Position numbers and translations under genes: made by a program | The notes under the pieces: generated by a model | Told to the model about the DNA's origin: nothing | The model's input: the letters and a program-made list of their open reading frames with translations, nothing else | Databases searched by the model: none | Part shown: piece after piece, positions 50,562-58,750 of the stretch | How positions within the stretch are numbered: the first letter of the stretch is position 1 | Layout of the letters: each line of letters starts with the position of its first letter | DNA from: JAUSFM01 sp964343705 | Lineage (GTDB): Archaea; Nanobdellota; Nanobdellia; Woesearchaeales; UBA12501 | Direction: 5' to 3' | NCBI GenBank assembly: GCA_964343705.1 | Contig: CAYFJX010000005.1 | Span: 62,001 to 126,000 of the forward strand | DNA: 64,000 nt

Positions 50562-50643
50562 TATAGTAAAAGACAAATTATTTGGATGCCTTTTACTATT
50601 ACGAACAGACAACAATTCCATTGTTATTGTCTGTGAGTATAGT
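50562..50643 (+). repeat. Palindromic repeat family 2, copy c
   Basis: Hairpin 1 TATAGTAAAAG/CTTTTACTAT, then ACGAACAGACAACAA paired imperfectly with TTATTGTCTGT, and the end GAGTATA. Closest to copy a at 32289, which lies in the opposite orientation. Confidence 0.7.
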
Positions 50644-50812
50644 TTATTCTTGGTTTGTTTTGAATTTTTTTTGAGAAGACAGCTAGCACTAGTCAAAACC
50701 CGTCTTCAAGACTGTTATAGAAACCTAGCTACCGCCAGAAACCATTGGAGATTTTGAATAAAGTTGTAACTAAGAAAATGATATTAATTTTGCCACACAT
50801 ACTGATATTTTT

Positions 50813-50839
50813 GTGTCATAGTAGTGAATAAAGTGACAC
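50813..50839 (+). promoter_or_regulatory. Candidate operator dyad upstream of the gene at 50908
   Basis: GTGTCA and TGACAC are exact inverse repeats 15 bp apart, about 30 bp upstream of the TATA-like box. Binding by a dimeric regulator is a guess from symmetry. Confidence 0.35.
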
Positions 50840-50907
50840 TTATATTTAAACCTTTGGTGTAGTAAAATATAAATACTCCCTCATAACTCTTTGTTTTAGG
50901 TGAGCTT

Positions 50908-51804
50908 ATGAAACTTAACTGGGGACAATTTGATCTTGCATTGTATAATGGCGACTTTGATGATCGACCAGATGTATTGTCCTTCTATGATAGGATTGTG
51001 ATACGAGGAGTTGCAACGCAAGGTCATGGGATACGACCAAGTGGTATTGTCATTGACATTCCTCGTAACATTCCTGTGCCAGAGGGCCTTGAGCAATTTC
51101 TGGGAACTACACGGAAACCAAGACCTCGTAAGAAAAAAATTTCAAGTCCATTGTATCTTCCTAAACAATTGCGAAATGATCTTACTGGTCTCCAAAAACG
51201 ACTTGGTCTTCCAAAATCAGATTTGGAACTGGCGGTTAAAGGAACACGCGCATTACAAAAACAGGTGGAACCCCATGTTATGCCTAGCGAAGATAAAAGT
51301 TTACACACAACCTATGCAGCGCTTTGCATGGCAGTGCGGATTCTTGAGGAGGGATTGTACAAAGACCGTCGCGTTGTTATTAATGGTTTTCATGCTGATC
51401 AAGGCGCTGATGTTCTATCACGGCAAGTTGTTCATGTTCTTCCGCATGTTAAAGTTGCCAAGCAAATTAAGCGATACATTGGACGTGACGGCTATCTCAT
51501 CCGAAGAGGAAGGGGTAATGGATCAGTAGACAGGCTAAGTGCATTATATCTTGCAGTGCTTGGTCCAGTTATTGGTGGTGCATCAATTGTGCCAGAAGGA
51601 GTTGCAGAAACACTCAGCACATCATTTGACTATGCTGAACGTCTTATTGACTTGCAAAAAGTGCAACGTTTTGACAGTGGAGACTTACACTGGGATATGA
51701 CACGAATTTCTATTCTTAATCCTGCCTATGAACGAGCAGTTAAAATGCTTGGCATGTCAGACGAGTACAGGCAGGCAACAAGAAGCCAACCTGATCAGGT
51801 CTAA
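50908..51804 (+). CDS. Hypothetical protein, unknown family
   Basis: 298 residues, soluble. Segments include WGQFDLALYNGDFDDRPDVLSFYDRI, RKPRPRKKKISSPLYLPKQL (basic) and IKRYIGRDGYLIRRGRGNGSVDR. No catalytic motif recognised. AGGTGAG lies 5 nt before the ATG. The Fis-type HTH gene follows 40 bp later. Confidence 0.5.
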   Translation: MKLNWGQFDLALYNGDFDDRPDVLSFYDRIVIRGVATQGHGIRPSGIVIDIPRNIPVPEGLEQFLGTTRKPRPRKKKISSPLYLPKQLRNDLTGLQKRLGLPKSDLELAVKGTRALQKQVEPHVMPSEDKSLHTTYAALCMAVRILEEGLYKDRRVVINGFHADQGADVLSRQVVHVLPHVKVAKQIKRYIGRDGYLIRRGRGNGSVDRLSALYLAVLGPVIGGASIVPEGVAETLSTSFDYAERLIDLQKVQRFDSGDLHWDMTRISILNPAYERAVKMLGMSDEYRQATRSQPDQV

Positions 51805-51844
51805 AACCCCAAACTATAAAAACTTCAAACCCTAAATTCTACCT

Positions 51845-52498
51845 ATGTCTAACCAAGAAGACCTAGAAAATGTTGTAAAAAGGAAAATAGAGCCTAAACT
51901 CGAAGAAAGCCTCCATAAAATACTCGGAGTAAGTATTGGTGAAATCAGCAGAGACATAACAGGTAAACTTGGAAAAAACCCCCTGCTTGACTTCCACATT
52001 GATACAAAGATGGGTTTTAAAAAAGCAAAAAAACTCTTTAAAGAAGCGTATCTCAAGAAACTCCTACTTATTCATTATGGTAATGTGTCTGAAGTTGCCC
52101 GTGTTGCTGATGTTGACAGAAGATCAGTGCATCGACTTGTCAAAAAAGCAAACATTAATGTAGGGAAAATCCGTACTGACATGGAGAAAGCATACGAAGT
52201 CAAGCAAACTGCTGTTAACTCAATTATTGAAGATGTGCTCCAACATTACAAAGGTGTGCTTCACCCAACAAAACTTGAAAAAGCCTACAAAAGTGTGTCT
52301 GGATTATCAAAAGAAATTGTTGATGCATTGCCTGATGAAACACTGACACTCAAAGAAGCAGAAGAAGTGTTTGAAAAAGAATTCATCCGGCGAGCACTGC
52401 GAGAAAACGAGCAGAACGTGACTGAAACAGCAAAGCAAATAGGCTTGCGATATGAAACACTCCACAGAAAATGCAAAAAACTAGCACTTATAGCGTGA
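51845..52498 (+). CDS. Protein with two NtrC/Fis-type helix-turn-helix domains
   Basis: 217 residues. The first HTH (AYLKKLLLIHYGNVSEVARV, then ADVDRRSVHRLVKK) and the second (EFIRRALRENEQNVTETAKQ, then IGLRYETLHRKCKK) both follow the Fis/HTH_8 pattern found at the end of bacterial sigma-54 activators. There is no AAA+ domain. Archaea lack sigma-54, so this is probably an acquired, re-used DNA-binding module. The next gene starts 4 nt downstream. Confidence 0.8.
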   Translation: MSNQEDLENVVKRKIEPKLEESLHKILGVSIGEISRDITGKLGKNPLLDFHIDTKMGFKKAKKLFKEAYLKKLLLIHYGNVSEVARVADVDRRSVHRLVKKANINVGKIRTDMEKAYEVKQTAVNSIIEDVLQHYKGVLHPTKLEKAYKSVSGLSKEIVDALPDETLTLKEAEEVFEKEFIRRALRENEQNVTETAKQIGLRYETLHRKCKKLALIA

Positions 52499-52502
52499 TA
52501 CC

Positions 52503-53669
52503 ATGAAAAGACTACTACTCTTAACATTTGTTTTATTGCTTATACCATTGGTTACTGCAGATTCAGTTGATACATACTGTGAACAAGCACCCACTGGAAA
52601 AGATAATTGTATTAAAGAGATTGCAGTTGATCGTAATGATGTTCAAATCTGTCAACGTATAGAAGCTGATAGTGTGCGTGGCAGTTGTTACGAAGCCTTT
52701 GCAAATACTATGCAAGACATTGATTTATGTCGGCGTATTCCTAAAGGAGCTCGAGGTTATGATAAGCGTAATAAGTGTTACATGCGATTTGTAAAAACTA
52801 AAGATGATCTTCACATTTGTACTGACCTGGTGAAAACAGAGCGAGGCCAAGATGAGTGTTATGATGAAATTCTTGATAATAATCGTGAGGATGTTGGTGT
52901 GTGTTCCTTGTTCATCAGTCAAAAGAAACGTTTAAGCTGTTATGTTAAAGTTGCAAAGCGAACCAAGAATGAAGACCTGTGTCAACTGGTACTTGATGAA
53001 AAAGATCAAGGAAGAAAATCACAATGTAGGTATTGTGAAGTAAAGGGTATTGACTTTAATGAACGATATGATCAATGTAAAAAATACTTTTTTATGAAAA
53101 AAGTCACAGAAGTGTGTAGAGATTACACTAAAGAAGTAAATGAGAAAATGACACGAAGTGAGAAAAAACAATTTACTTTTAATGGTGAAAATCCTACTCG
53201 TGATCGATTTTGGGTGACACTAAAACAAGCAGATTTTCAAGGTGGTATTGAAAACTATCAGGCTGTCATATTTTATTCAGACGGTGTGCAGAACGAACAG
53301 TTTGCACTAAAAATAGGACAGCACATTACTTCTTCAAAAGCTGATATTGGCGTGCAACTACTTGACTTGTATGAACAAGAAGAAGGGGATGACATGGTTT
53401 CCTATGGGCGTATCTGTATTTTCAGGCCAAGCAGTAAACAAGGTCAAGAACCAGAGCCAGAACCTGAAGAAGAAAAAGAAGAAGAACCAACTGAAGAAGA
53501 ACCAGAGCCTGAAGTCAAGGAAGAAGAACCAAAAGAAGAGTCAGTAAATGAAATAAAAGAAGAACCTGTTGAAGAAAAAACTGAAGAACCCAAAAAAGAG
53601 CTTGTAAAAATAAAAGAAGGTGGCTTTTTCTATAAGCTGGCAATGGTCTTTAAACGATTGTTTGGTTGA
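52503..53669 (+). CDS. Secreted Cys-repeat protein with Glu/Pro-rich stalk
   Basis: 388 residues. Signal peptide KRLLLLTFVLLLIPLVTA, then at least six repeats of about 18-25 residues with a Cys pair pattern D..C..I..RG.CY (CQRIEADSVRGSCYEAFA, LCRRIPKGARGYDKRNKCY), then a beta-like domain, a long EPEPEEEKEEEP stalk and a short hydrophobic/basic end (FFYKLAMVFKRLFG) that could anchor it. Begins 4 nt after the HTH gene, so co-transcription is likely. Confidence 0.7.
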   Translation: MKRLLLLTFVLLLIPLVTADSVDTYCEQAPTGKDNCIKEIAVDRNDVQICQRIEADSVRGSCYEAFANTMQDIDLCRRIPKGARGYDKRNKCYMRFVKTKDDLHICTDLVKTERGQDECYDEILDNNREDVGVCSLFISQKKRLSCYVKVAKRTKNEDLCQLVLDEKDQGRKSQCRYCEVKGIDFNERYDQCKKYFFMKKVTEVCRDYTKEVNEKMTRSEKKQFTFNGENPTRDRFWVTLKQADFQGGIENYQAVIFYSDGVQNEQFALKIGQHITSSKADIGVQLLDLYEQEEGDDMVSYGRICIFRPSSKQGQEPEPEPEEEKEEEPTEEEPEPEVKEEEPKEESVNEIKEEPVEEKTEEPKKELVKIKEGGFFYKLAMVFKRLFG

Positions 53670-53797
53670 AAATACGTAAGTCTTTCGTTCAGATTGCTAT
53701 GATGATACAGTACCTGCTGCCAAAGAGTATCTCCCCTTAGATAAGTTGGGTACTGTATATACAAAAAAAATTTAAATAAGAAAAGTATAGGTAAAGT

Positions 53798-54304
53798 ATG
53801 ATTTGGAAAAAACCCTTACACTATCTTGGAATCATTACAGGTTTATTTCTAGCCCCTGGTTGTGGGGATAGCGTGTCAGATCCACACGTTGGAAGAATTA
53901 TCCCTTGGGAAAGTATTGATGGCATAGAAATTGAAGATACTCCAGATACAGTCCTGAGTGCAGTTGGCAGAGCTGAAAAAAGAGGTGATTGGGATGGAGA
54001 ACATGGCGGAGGGCTTGTCTACATATATACAAAAGGAACACATGCAGGGTTAGAAGTCTTGTTCACAGAAAGAGATAGCGTGGTTTCCCTAAGAGCTAAA
54101 GATACGTACTCTGGAAAAACAGTGGAAGGTATTGGTATTGGTACACCACTTGATTTATTACATCAAATTCATGGCGTGCCTGATACATCAACCCGTAACT
54201 ACCAGCAATACTTCAAAGAAGATCGAAGTTTTGGTGTTACTCATACTGATGGAAAGATAGATGCAATCTACATTGACAACACGCACTATTTTAAAGCTCC
54301 TTAA
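53798..54304 (+). CDS. Putative lipoprotein with lipobox
   Basis: 168 residues. HYLGIITGLFLAPGCGDS is a signal with lipobox LAPGC. The outer domain has two related blocks (DTPDTVLSAVGRAEKRGD and IGTPLDLLHQIHGVPDTS) resembling duplicated domains of small outer-surface proteins. A TTTAAATA box lies about 25 nt upstream. Second candidate substrate for LspA. Confidence 0.65.
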   Translation: MIWKKPLHYLGIITGLFLAPGCGDSVSDPHVGRIIPWESIDGIEIEDTPDTVLSAVGRAEKRGDWDGEHGGGLVYIYTKGTHAGLEVLFTERDSVVSLRAKDTYSGKTVEGIGIGTPLDLLHQIHGVPDTSTRNYQQYFKEDRSFGVTHTDGKIDAIYIDNTHYFKAP

Positions 54305-54310
54305 CACTTT

Positions 54311-54403
54311 ATGGCAACAGACTTTAAATTTATTCAATACCTGGCTGGAATGAAATCATCATTTTTCAAACCACGGGAAGCATATCATCAAAGAGTTGAG
54401 TAA
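54311..54403 (+). CDS. Possible 30-residue ORF
   Basis: ATG to TAA: MATDFKFIQYLAGMKSSFFK, then PREAYHQRVE, just after the lipoprotein gene and ending against the AMP phosphorylase stop. It has no ribosome site or promoter of its own. It may be a remnant. Confidence 0.25.
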   Translation: MATDFKFIQYLAGMKSSFFKPREAYHQRVE

Positions 54404-55897
54404 TTACTCAATAACAACAGTATCAACATGCTTGTGTAAATCCCTAGCGTACTTTAATCGTTCAGTACTATCTGCATATACTGTGTACAATGGTTCTCCT
54501 TTTTGCACCTTCTCCCCAACGTGCTTGTAAAGATACAATCCTGCTTCTTTATCTTTTGGGCAGCCAGCAAGTCGAGCAACCTTAGAAATTAAGTGATTAT
54601 CTATCCTTGTGATTTTTCCTCTTCGTGGAGCCTTGAATGTCCATGTATACTTGCCAAGTGTAATGTCTTCAACTTTTTTTACTCTTGCACCTTGGCGTTT
54701 GATGATCTCCCACATTTTCATGTTTGCAGCGCCAGTATTCAGGAGGTCACTTGCCATTTTCTTTCCTTGGCCTTTCTTTGCCTTGCCAGTTAACTCTAAA
54801 ACATAGCCTGCCATTGCAATACACTTTTTACGCAAGTCCTTTGGTTGTTGGGGGTGGTTAGCAAGCATCCACAACACGTCACGAGCTTCAAGTGCAGGAC
54901 CAATACCATTTCCTATTGGTTGCCTACCATCAGTCAATACAACAAAGACTTTCATGCCAATTTTCTTACCAATAACTTCAAATAACCTCTTTAAGCGCAA
55001 TGCTTTTTTCTTAGAAGGTATTTTGGAACCTACACCTATTGGGATGTCAATAAGAACATGTGTACTTCCAACAGAACCTTTCTTTGCTAAAATAGATGCA
55101 GTAAGTTGTCCTTCAGCATCAATACTCAAAGGGTGTTCTACATTGATGATGAGATCATCAGCTGGTGCAAGGTTAATCGCACCACCCCATACCATGCATG
55201 CACCATGTTTGTTCACAATGTTTTTTAGTTGGTGGGTGTCAAACTTTACTCCTGTTAGAACTTCCATGCTGTCAGCAGTTCCTGCAGGAGAAGTGATTGC
55301 TCGTGATGATGTTTTTGGCACTGTTAAACCAGCAGCAGCAAGAATAGGGACTACTCCCATGGTTGTTCTGTTTCCTGCAACTCCTCCTATGCAGTGCTTG
55401 TCTACTACAATTTTCTTTCTGAAGCGTAGTCGATCACCTGTGTTTATCATTGCATTAGTTAAATCAACTATTTCTTTTAATGACATGCCATGAATATAAT
55501 TTGCAGCAACATAATAGGTTAGTTCAACAGGGATAAGTTTTCCCTCCACAACATCATCAATAATCTCTCGGGTTTCTTGTTGTGCAAGTGCCTTACCATC
55601 TAGTTTCTTTTTTATATGCCTTATTGAATTTGGCTTGTTTGCAATAGCAACATGCACATCTGACTTCTCACGAGCACCCAATGCTTTTAGAGTTTCTTCA
55701 AAAAGACCAATTGTTCCCCGAGAAACAGTCTTACCATTTTCAGAAAGATCAACTATTGCTATTGTTTTTTTACTTCCTAGCGTGATCTTAACACGGTCTG
55801 CTGCGTGCAGGTCATACTTACGAGCATCATGCTCATTAAGAATTACTATTCGTGGACCACCTGTTGCAATGTCCATATCTTTAACTCGTAGTTTCAT
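54404..55897 (-). CDS. deoA: AMP phosphorylase (archaeal DeoA)
   Basis: 497 residues, with the N-terminal extra domain (LRVKDMDIATGGPRIVILNE) of the archaeal enzyme and the phosphorylase core: DKHCIGGVAGNRTTM, SSRAITSPAGTADSMEVL and GSVGSTHVLIDIPIG. Converts AMP and phosphate to ribose-1,5-bisphosphate and adenine in the pentose bisphosphate pathway; neither the isomerase nor type III RuBisCO is in the window. GAGGTATG before the start. Confidence 0.96.
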   Translation of the reverse strand: MKLRVKDMDIATGGPRIVILNEHDARKYDLHAADRVKITLGSKKTIAIVDLSENGKTVSRGTIGLFEETLKALGAREKSDVHVAIANKPNSIRHIKKKLDGKALAQQETREIIDDVVEGKLIPVELTYYVAANYIHGMSLKEIVDLTNAMINTGDRLRFRKKIVVDKHCIGGVAGNRTTMGVVPILAAAGLTVPKTSSRAITSPAGTADSMEVLTGVKFDTHQLKNIVNKHGACMVWGGAINLAPADDLIINVEHPLSIDAEGQLTASILAKKGSVGSTHVLIDIPIGVGSKIPSKKKALRLKRLFEVIGKKIGMKVFVVLTDGRQPIGNGIGPALEARDVLWMLANHPQQPKDLRKKCIAMAGYVLELTGKAKKGQGKKMASDLLNTGAANMKMWEIIKRQGARVKKVEDITLGKYTWTFKAPRRGKITRIDNHLISKVARLAGCPKDKEAGLYLYKHVGEKVQKGEPLYTVYADSTERLKYARDLHKHVDTVVIE

Positions 55898-55927
55898 GAC
55901 ATACCTCTTTTTTTTCTTTTTAGGGAA

Positions 55928-56992
55928 CTAACTCAATATATGTTTTTTGTCTTTTTCATATACTCTAATAAATGAAACAAGCATTGCAAGTACAAGAGGA
56001 CCTACAACAAGACCAATGGGTCCCATGCTTATTAGACCTCCAAAAAGGCCAACCAGGATCACTGCAGGGTGTACTTTGCTTCGTTCACCAATAATCTTAG
56101 GTTTTAACAAATTATCAATTGTTGATATGATGAAAATACCATACAGCAATAAGCCAATTCCTTTCCAGGTGAGTAATGTATTTCCAGCATCCATTCCTTT
56201 GACAATGAGAAAAACTGCAGCAGGGAACCATATCATAGGTGGCCCGACAAAGGGCATTATTGCTGCGAGTGTAGTAATTGCACCCCACATGATGGGTGAT
56301 TTTAAACCAAATATGAAATAACCAATAGTTGCAATACAACCTTGAATCAAACCAACAATTAAGATACCATACACTGTTGCGTAAATAACATCGCTTGTTT
56401 GTTGCTTAAGATGTTTCTTAAATGCTTCTTTGAGAGGGATGAGGTTGTATACTTTTCCAATCATCACCTGTCCATCTCTAAAGCCGTAAAACATGACAAA
56501 AATAAGAATGAACAATTCAAGTATTCTTTGAGGGATTGACAAGACAAAACTTGAACTGTATTGCACAAACCATTGGCTGATCTTGCCTAATGATTCTTCA
56601 ATACTTTTAACCATGTCTGGCCCGGTGACCAGTGTATCAATTCTTTCTTTTGCATCACAAAATGAGCCAGTACATTCTTCTTGGAAAAAGGTATTTGTTG
56701 GCTTTGCTAACTTTGCCTCTGTGTATGCTTCTGAGATATCTGCGGTGATTGCTCCCAGTAAGACCACAAAAGGCACTGTGACTACAACAAGAATGAGCAC
56801 GGTTGATGTGCACGCTGCGACATTTTTGTTTTTGATCTTTGATTTTACATATTTGTGAAATGGAAAAAAAATATAGGCAATAAGTACACCAGCGATGATG
56901 GCAGTAAATAAAGGCCATATAATAAACAGTGATAATAGCGCGATCAAGGTAAAGAAGATAATAAATGTGTACTTGGAGACTGATTGTTTCAT
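55928..56992 (-). CDS. AI-2E (PerM/UPF0118) family permease
   Basis: 354 residues with about eight membrane helices. IIAGVLIAYIFFPFHKYV near the start, IVGLIQGCIATIGYFIFGLK and PFVGPPMIWFPAAVFLI, then KPKIIGERSKVHPAVILVG, are the family's conserved C-terminal signatures. A central outer domain carries two Cys. Substrates are uncertain (autoinducer, Na+/H+ or organic solutes in relatives). Confidence 0.88.
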   Translation of the reverse strand: MKQSVSKYTFIIFFTLIALLSLFIIWPLFTAIIAGVLIAYIFFPFHKYVKSKIKNKNVAACTSTVLILVVVTVPFVVLLGAITADISEAYTEAKLAKPTNTFFQEECTGSFCDAKERIDTLVTGPDMVKSIEESLGKISQWFVQYSSSFVLSIPQRILELFILIFVMFYGFRDGQVMIGKVYNLIPLKEAFKKHLKQQTSDVIYATVYGILIVGLIQGCIATIGYFIFGLKSPIMWGAITTLAAIMPFVGPPMIWFPAAVFLIVKGMDAGNTLLTWKGIGLLLYGIFIISTIDNLLKPKIIGERSKVHPAVILVGLFGGLISMGPIGLVVGPLVLAMLVSFIRVYEKDKKHILS

Positions 56993-57046
56993 AAGGATAG
57001 TATTCTTACTGGTATTTATAAATTTTTTTGACTTGCAGAACTCTTT

Positions 57047-57616
57047 CTAGCACATAAATTTTCTCAGAGCCCGCTGGTATAATTTCAGTTTGTTTAACTT
57101 CTTTACATAGGGGCAGACGATTTTAATAGGTGCAATAACTTTGTGTTTAGGCGCGTATTCAAATGCTTTTATCTTGATCTTGTACTTTTTTCCTATGGTA
57201 CCAGAAATACTAAGGTCATCGTTCCACTGCCACTTTTGAAACTTAGTTGTCTTTCGAACACTAATAAGCATAGTGAGTTCCCCACCAATTTCTTTGATAT
57301 CAATGGCATCAGTACTGCTTAACCTATCAGGTCCTTCAGGGTGAGAGTGGTAATCACCAATAACCTGGTGTGTTGTAAGGTACTGTAAAGCGTGATTCAT
57401 TTTATTACAACGATTTGCAGCTAAGGTGACAGACTCGTAGTCACGATCAGCACTTTGGTAAGGCAAGGCATCATACGCATAATAATACGTTTTATGTTTG
57501 CTGCCAATAATCAATCCAAAACACTCTTTTTTGTATACTTCAATAGAACTCGTGATCATACCAATAAAGGCTTGTTGGCTTAGTTTAACATGACGTAATT
57601 TTAACCTCTTTTTCAT
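57047..57616 (-). CDS. JAMM/MPN-domain metalloprotease
   Basis: 189 residues from the ATG at 57616; an ATG at 57625 is the alternative, and a TTTATATAG box near 57640-57648 fits either. KECFGLIIG carries the upstream Glu, and GDYHSHPEGPDRLSSTD is an exact HxHx7SxxD zinc site. In archaea such enzymes remove ubiquitin-like SAMPs or act on Cys-containing carriers. The C-terminal 60 residues are basic. Convergent with nothing; the coiled-coil protein gene lies 28-37 bp upstream. Confidence 0.85.
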   Translation of the reverse strand: MKKRLKLRHVKLSQQAFIGMITSSIEVYKKECFGLIIGSKHKTYYYAYDALPYQSADRDYESVTLAANRCNKMNHALQYLTTHQVIGDYHSHPEGPDRLSSTDAIDIKEIGGELTMLISVRKTTKFQKWQWNDDLSISGTIGKKYKIKIKAFEYAPKHKVIAPIKIVCPYVKKLNKLKLYQRALRKFMC

Positions 57617-57652
57617 ACAGAACATGTAGTGTCTACACTATATAAAGTTTTA

Positions 57653-58198
57653 CTACTTTTTTAGTGAGGTAATTTTGAAACTCAAATAAATAAGCAAGCC
57701 AACCAACACAATAGCCAAGCTGATGATGCTGCCAATTTTTGGTGAAACACGCATGTCTTTCATACTACTGCTTTCTACTCTGAGTGTAGCTTCTTTAGTG
57801 TTTCTTCTTTTTTCTAATTCTAATTGTCTGCGTGCTTCTTCTGCTTTTTTTGCAAATGCAGATGCTTGTGCTTCACGAGCTTCTTGTGCTCTTTCTTCAG
57901 CACGTGCTGCGTCTTCTTCTGCTTTTTTAGCAGCTGCTTTTGCTGCAGCCTCTCGCCGCATTTGTTCTTCAAAACTCACTGTCGCAATGCCAGGGAGTGG
58001 AATAATAACTGGCTTAATGATTGTTATGTTAGTGATAAACCGTGGTTGTTTAGGAGCAAACTCCCCTGCTGAAATCCCCACACGGGTGACTTTATTTTCG
58101 TTTTCTTTTTTTTCAAAATCAGCGCTCTTAGTGTAAGCAGTCACAGAGCTTGCTAAAAGGATCAGTAGAATTGTGAAAATAAGAGCTTTTTTTGTCAT
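57653..58198 (-). CDS. Exported coiled-coil protein with C-terminal membrane anchor
   Basis: 181 residues. Signal peptide KKALIFTILLILLASSVTA, a short outer domain, an Ala/Glu/Lys/Arg-rich coiled coil (AAAKAAAKKAEEDAARAEER onwards) and a C-terminal helix GSIISLAIVLVGLLIYLSF. Membrane-anchored rod-like protein, function unknown. Confidence 0.65.
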   Translation of the reverse strand: MTKKALIFTILLILLASSVTAYTKSADFEKKENENKVTRVGISAGEFAPKQPRFITNITIIKPVIIPLPGIATVSFEEQMRREAAAKAAAKKAEEDAARAEERAQEAREAQASAFAKKAEEARRQLELEKRRNTKEATLRVESSSMKDMRVSPKIGSIISLAIVLVGLLIYLSFKITSLKK

Positions 58199-58326
58199 TG
58201 TTTTCCCCAGTGAGTAGGAATCTGAGCGAATTTAAAAAGATTTATGGTGTGCAGGAGAATCGTTTAAATAGGGCTCTTTTCAGCAAATTTTAAAAAGAGG
58301 TTATTAAACCAAGCTAGTAATCATTC

Positions 58327-58388
58327 GCCCTTGTAGCATCCGCAAAAATCTTTTTGATTTTTGGGCGCTCCAAGAGCTCATTACATTC
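58327..58388 (+). repeat. Duplicated 5' end of tRNA-Thr plus mini-hairpins
   Basis: GCCCTTGTAGCAT (with ATTC in front) occurs at 58327-58339 and again as the start of tRNA-Thr at 58389. The 49 bp between hold CAAAAATC-TTTTT-GATTTTTG and GCTC-CAA-GAGC. This is a partial tRNA duplicate, not a full gene. Confidence 0.6.
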
Positions 58389-58481
58389 GCCCTTGTAGCA
58401 TAGTGGTAGTGCACTGCCTTGGTATGGTCAGTAATGACAACAAAGAGGCAGAGGTCCCGAGTTCAAATCTCGGCAAGGGCT
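58389..58481 (+). tRNA. tRNA-Thr(GGT) with a 21-nt intron at position 37/38
   Basis: Acceptor GCCCTTG/CAAGGGC with T73, as in archaeal tRNA-Thr. D arm GC..GTGC, anticodon stem CTGCC/GGCAG, T arm CCGAG-TTCAAAT-CTCGG. Removing 58425-58445 gives the loop TTGGTAA with anticodon GGT. The intron contains GTCA-GTAA-TGAC, and its 3' part CAA can pair with TTG of the loop, a relaxed bulge-helix-bulge. A TTTTT run follows. Confidence 0.85.
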
Positions 58482-58495
58482 TTTTAATTCTTTAC

Positions 58496-58705
58496 GGGTG
58501 TGTCCCAAATCTTGCTTTTTGTGCAGGAGGGGTGGCACTGCGGTGTTAACTACTCAAATCCATTCGTAGTGTTAACGGAAATCACCTCATTATTCGGCCG
58601 CAATCTGAGCAAAGCTCAGATGCGTCAAGGAGCTTCGCCCCTTGAGATTTCCTGATAAAACCTTGCGGCAGTGCCACCCCTCAGAAAGACTCTTGGGACA
58701 CACCC
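58496..58705 (-). mobile_element. 210-bp MITE-like element, copy B, with perfect 9-bp target duplication
   Basis: Reverse complement of copy A at 15735-15944 with one difference found. Flanked by ATTCTTTAC on both sides (58487-58495 and 58706-58714). It lies 14 bp after tRNA-Thr and directly upstream of the promoter of the TPR-protein gene. Confidence 0.92.
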
Positions 58706-58750
58706 ATTCTTTACAGTAGGCTTATATACAGCTAGTTTTTCCAAGGATGT

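Larger units (their letters stand above)
50545..50907. other. 363-bp gap: repeat family 2 copy c, a dyad, and the promoter of the next gene
   Basis: The gap holds repeat copy c (50562-50643) and an inverted pair GAAGAC..GTCTTC (about 50674-50708). A GTGTCA-N15-TGACAC dyad at 50813-50839 is followed by a TATA-like AATATAAATA near 50867-50876 and AGGTGAG before the ATG at 50908. No gene seen. Confidence 0.45.

Noticed and set aside
58327..58388. A second tRNA gene or a D-arm intron in front of tRNA-Thr.
   Set aside because: Only the first 13 tRNA bases are present, and the downstream copy is complete by itself, so a partial duplication is the simpler reading.
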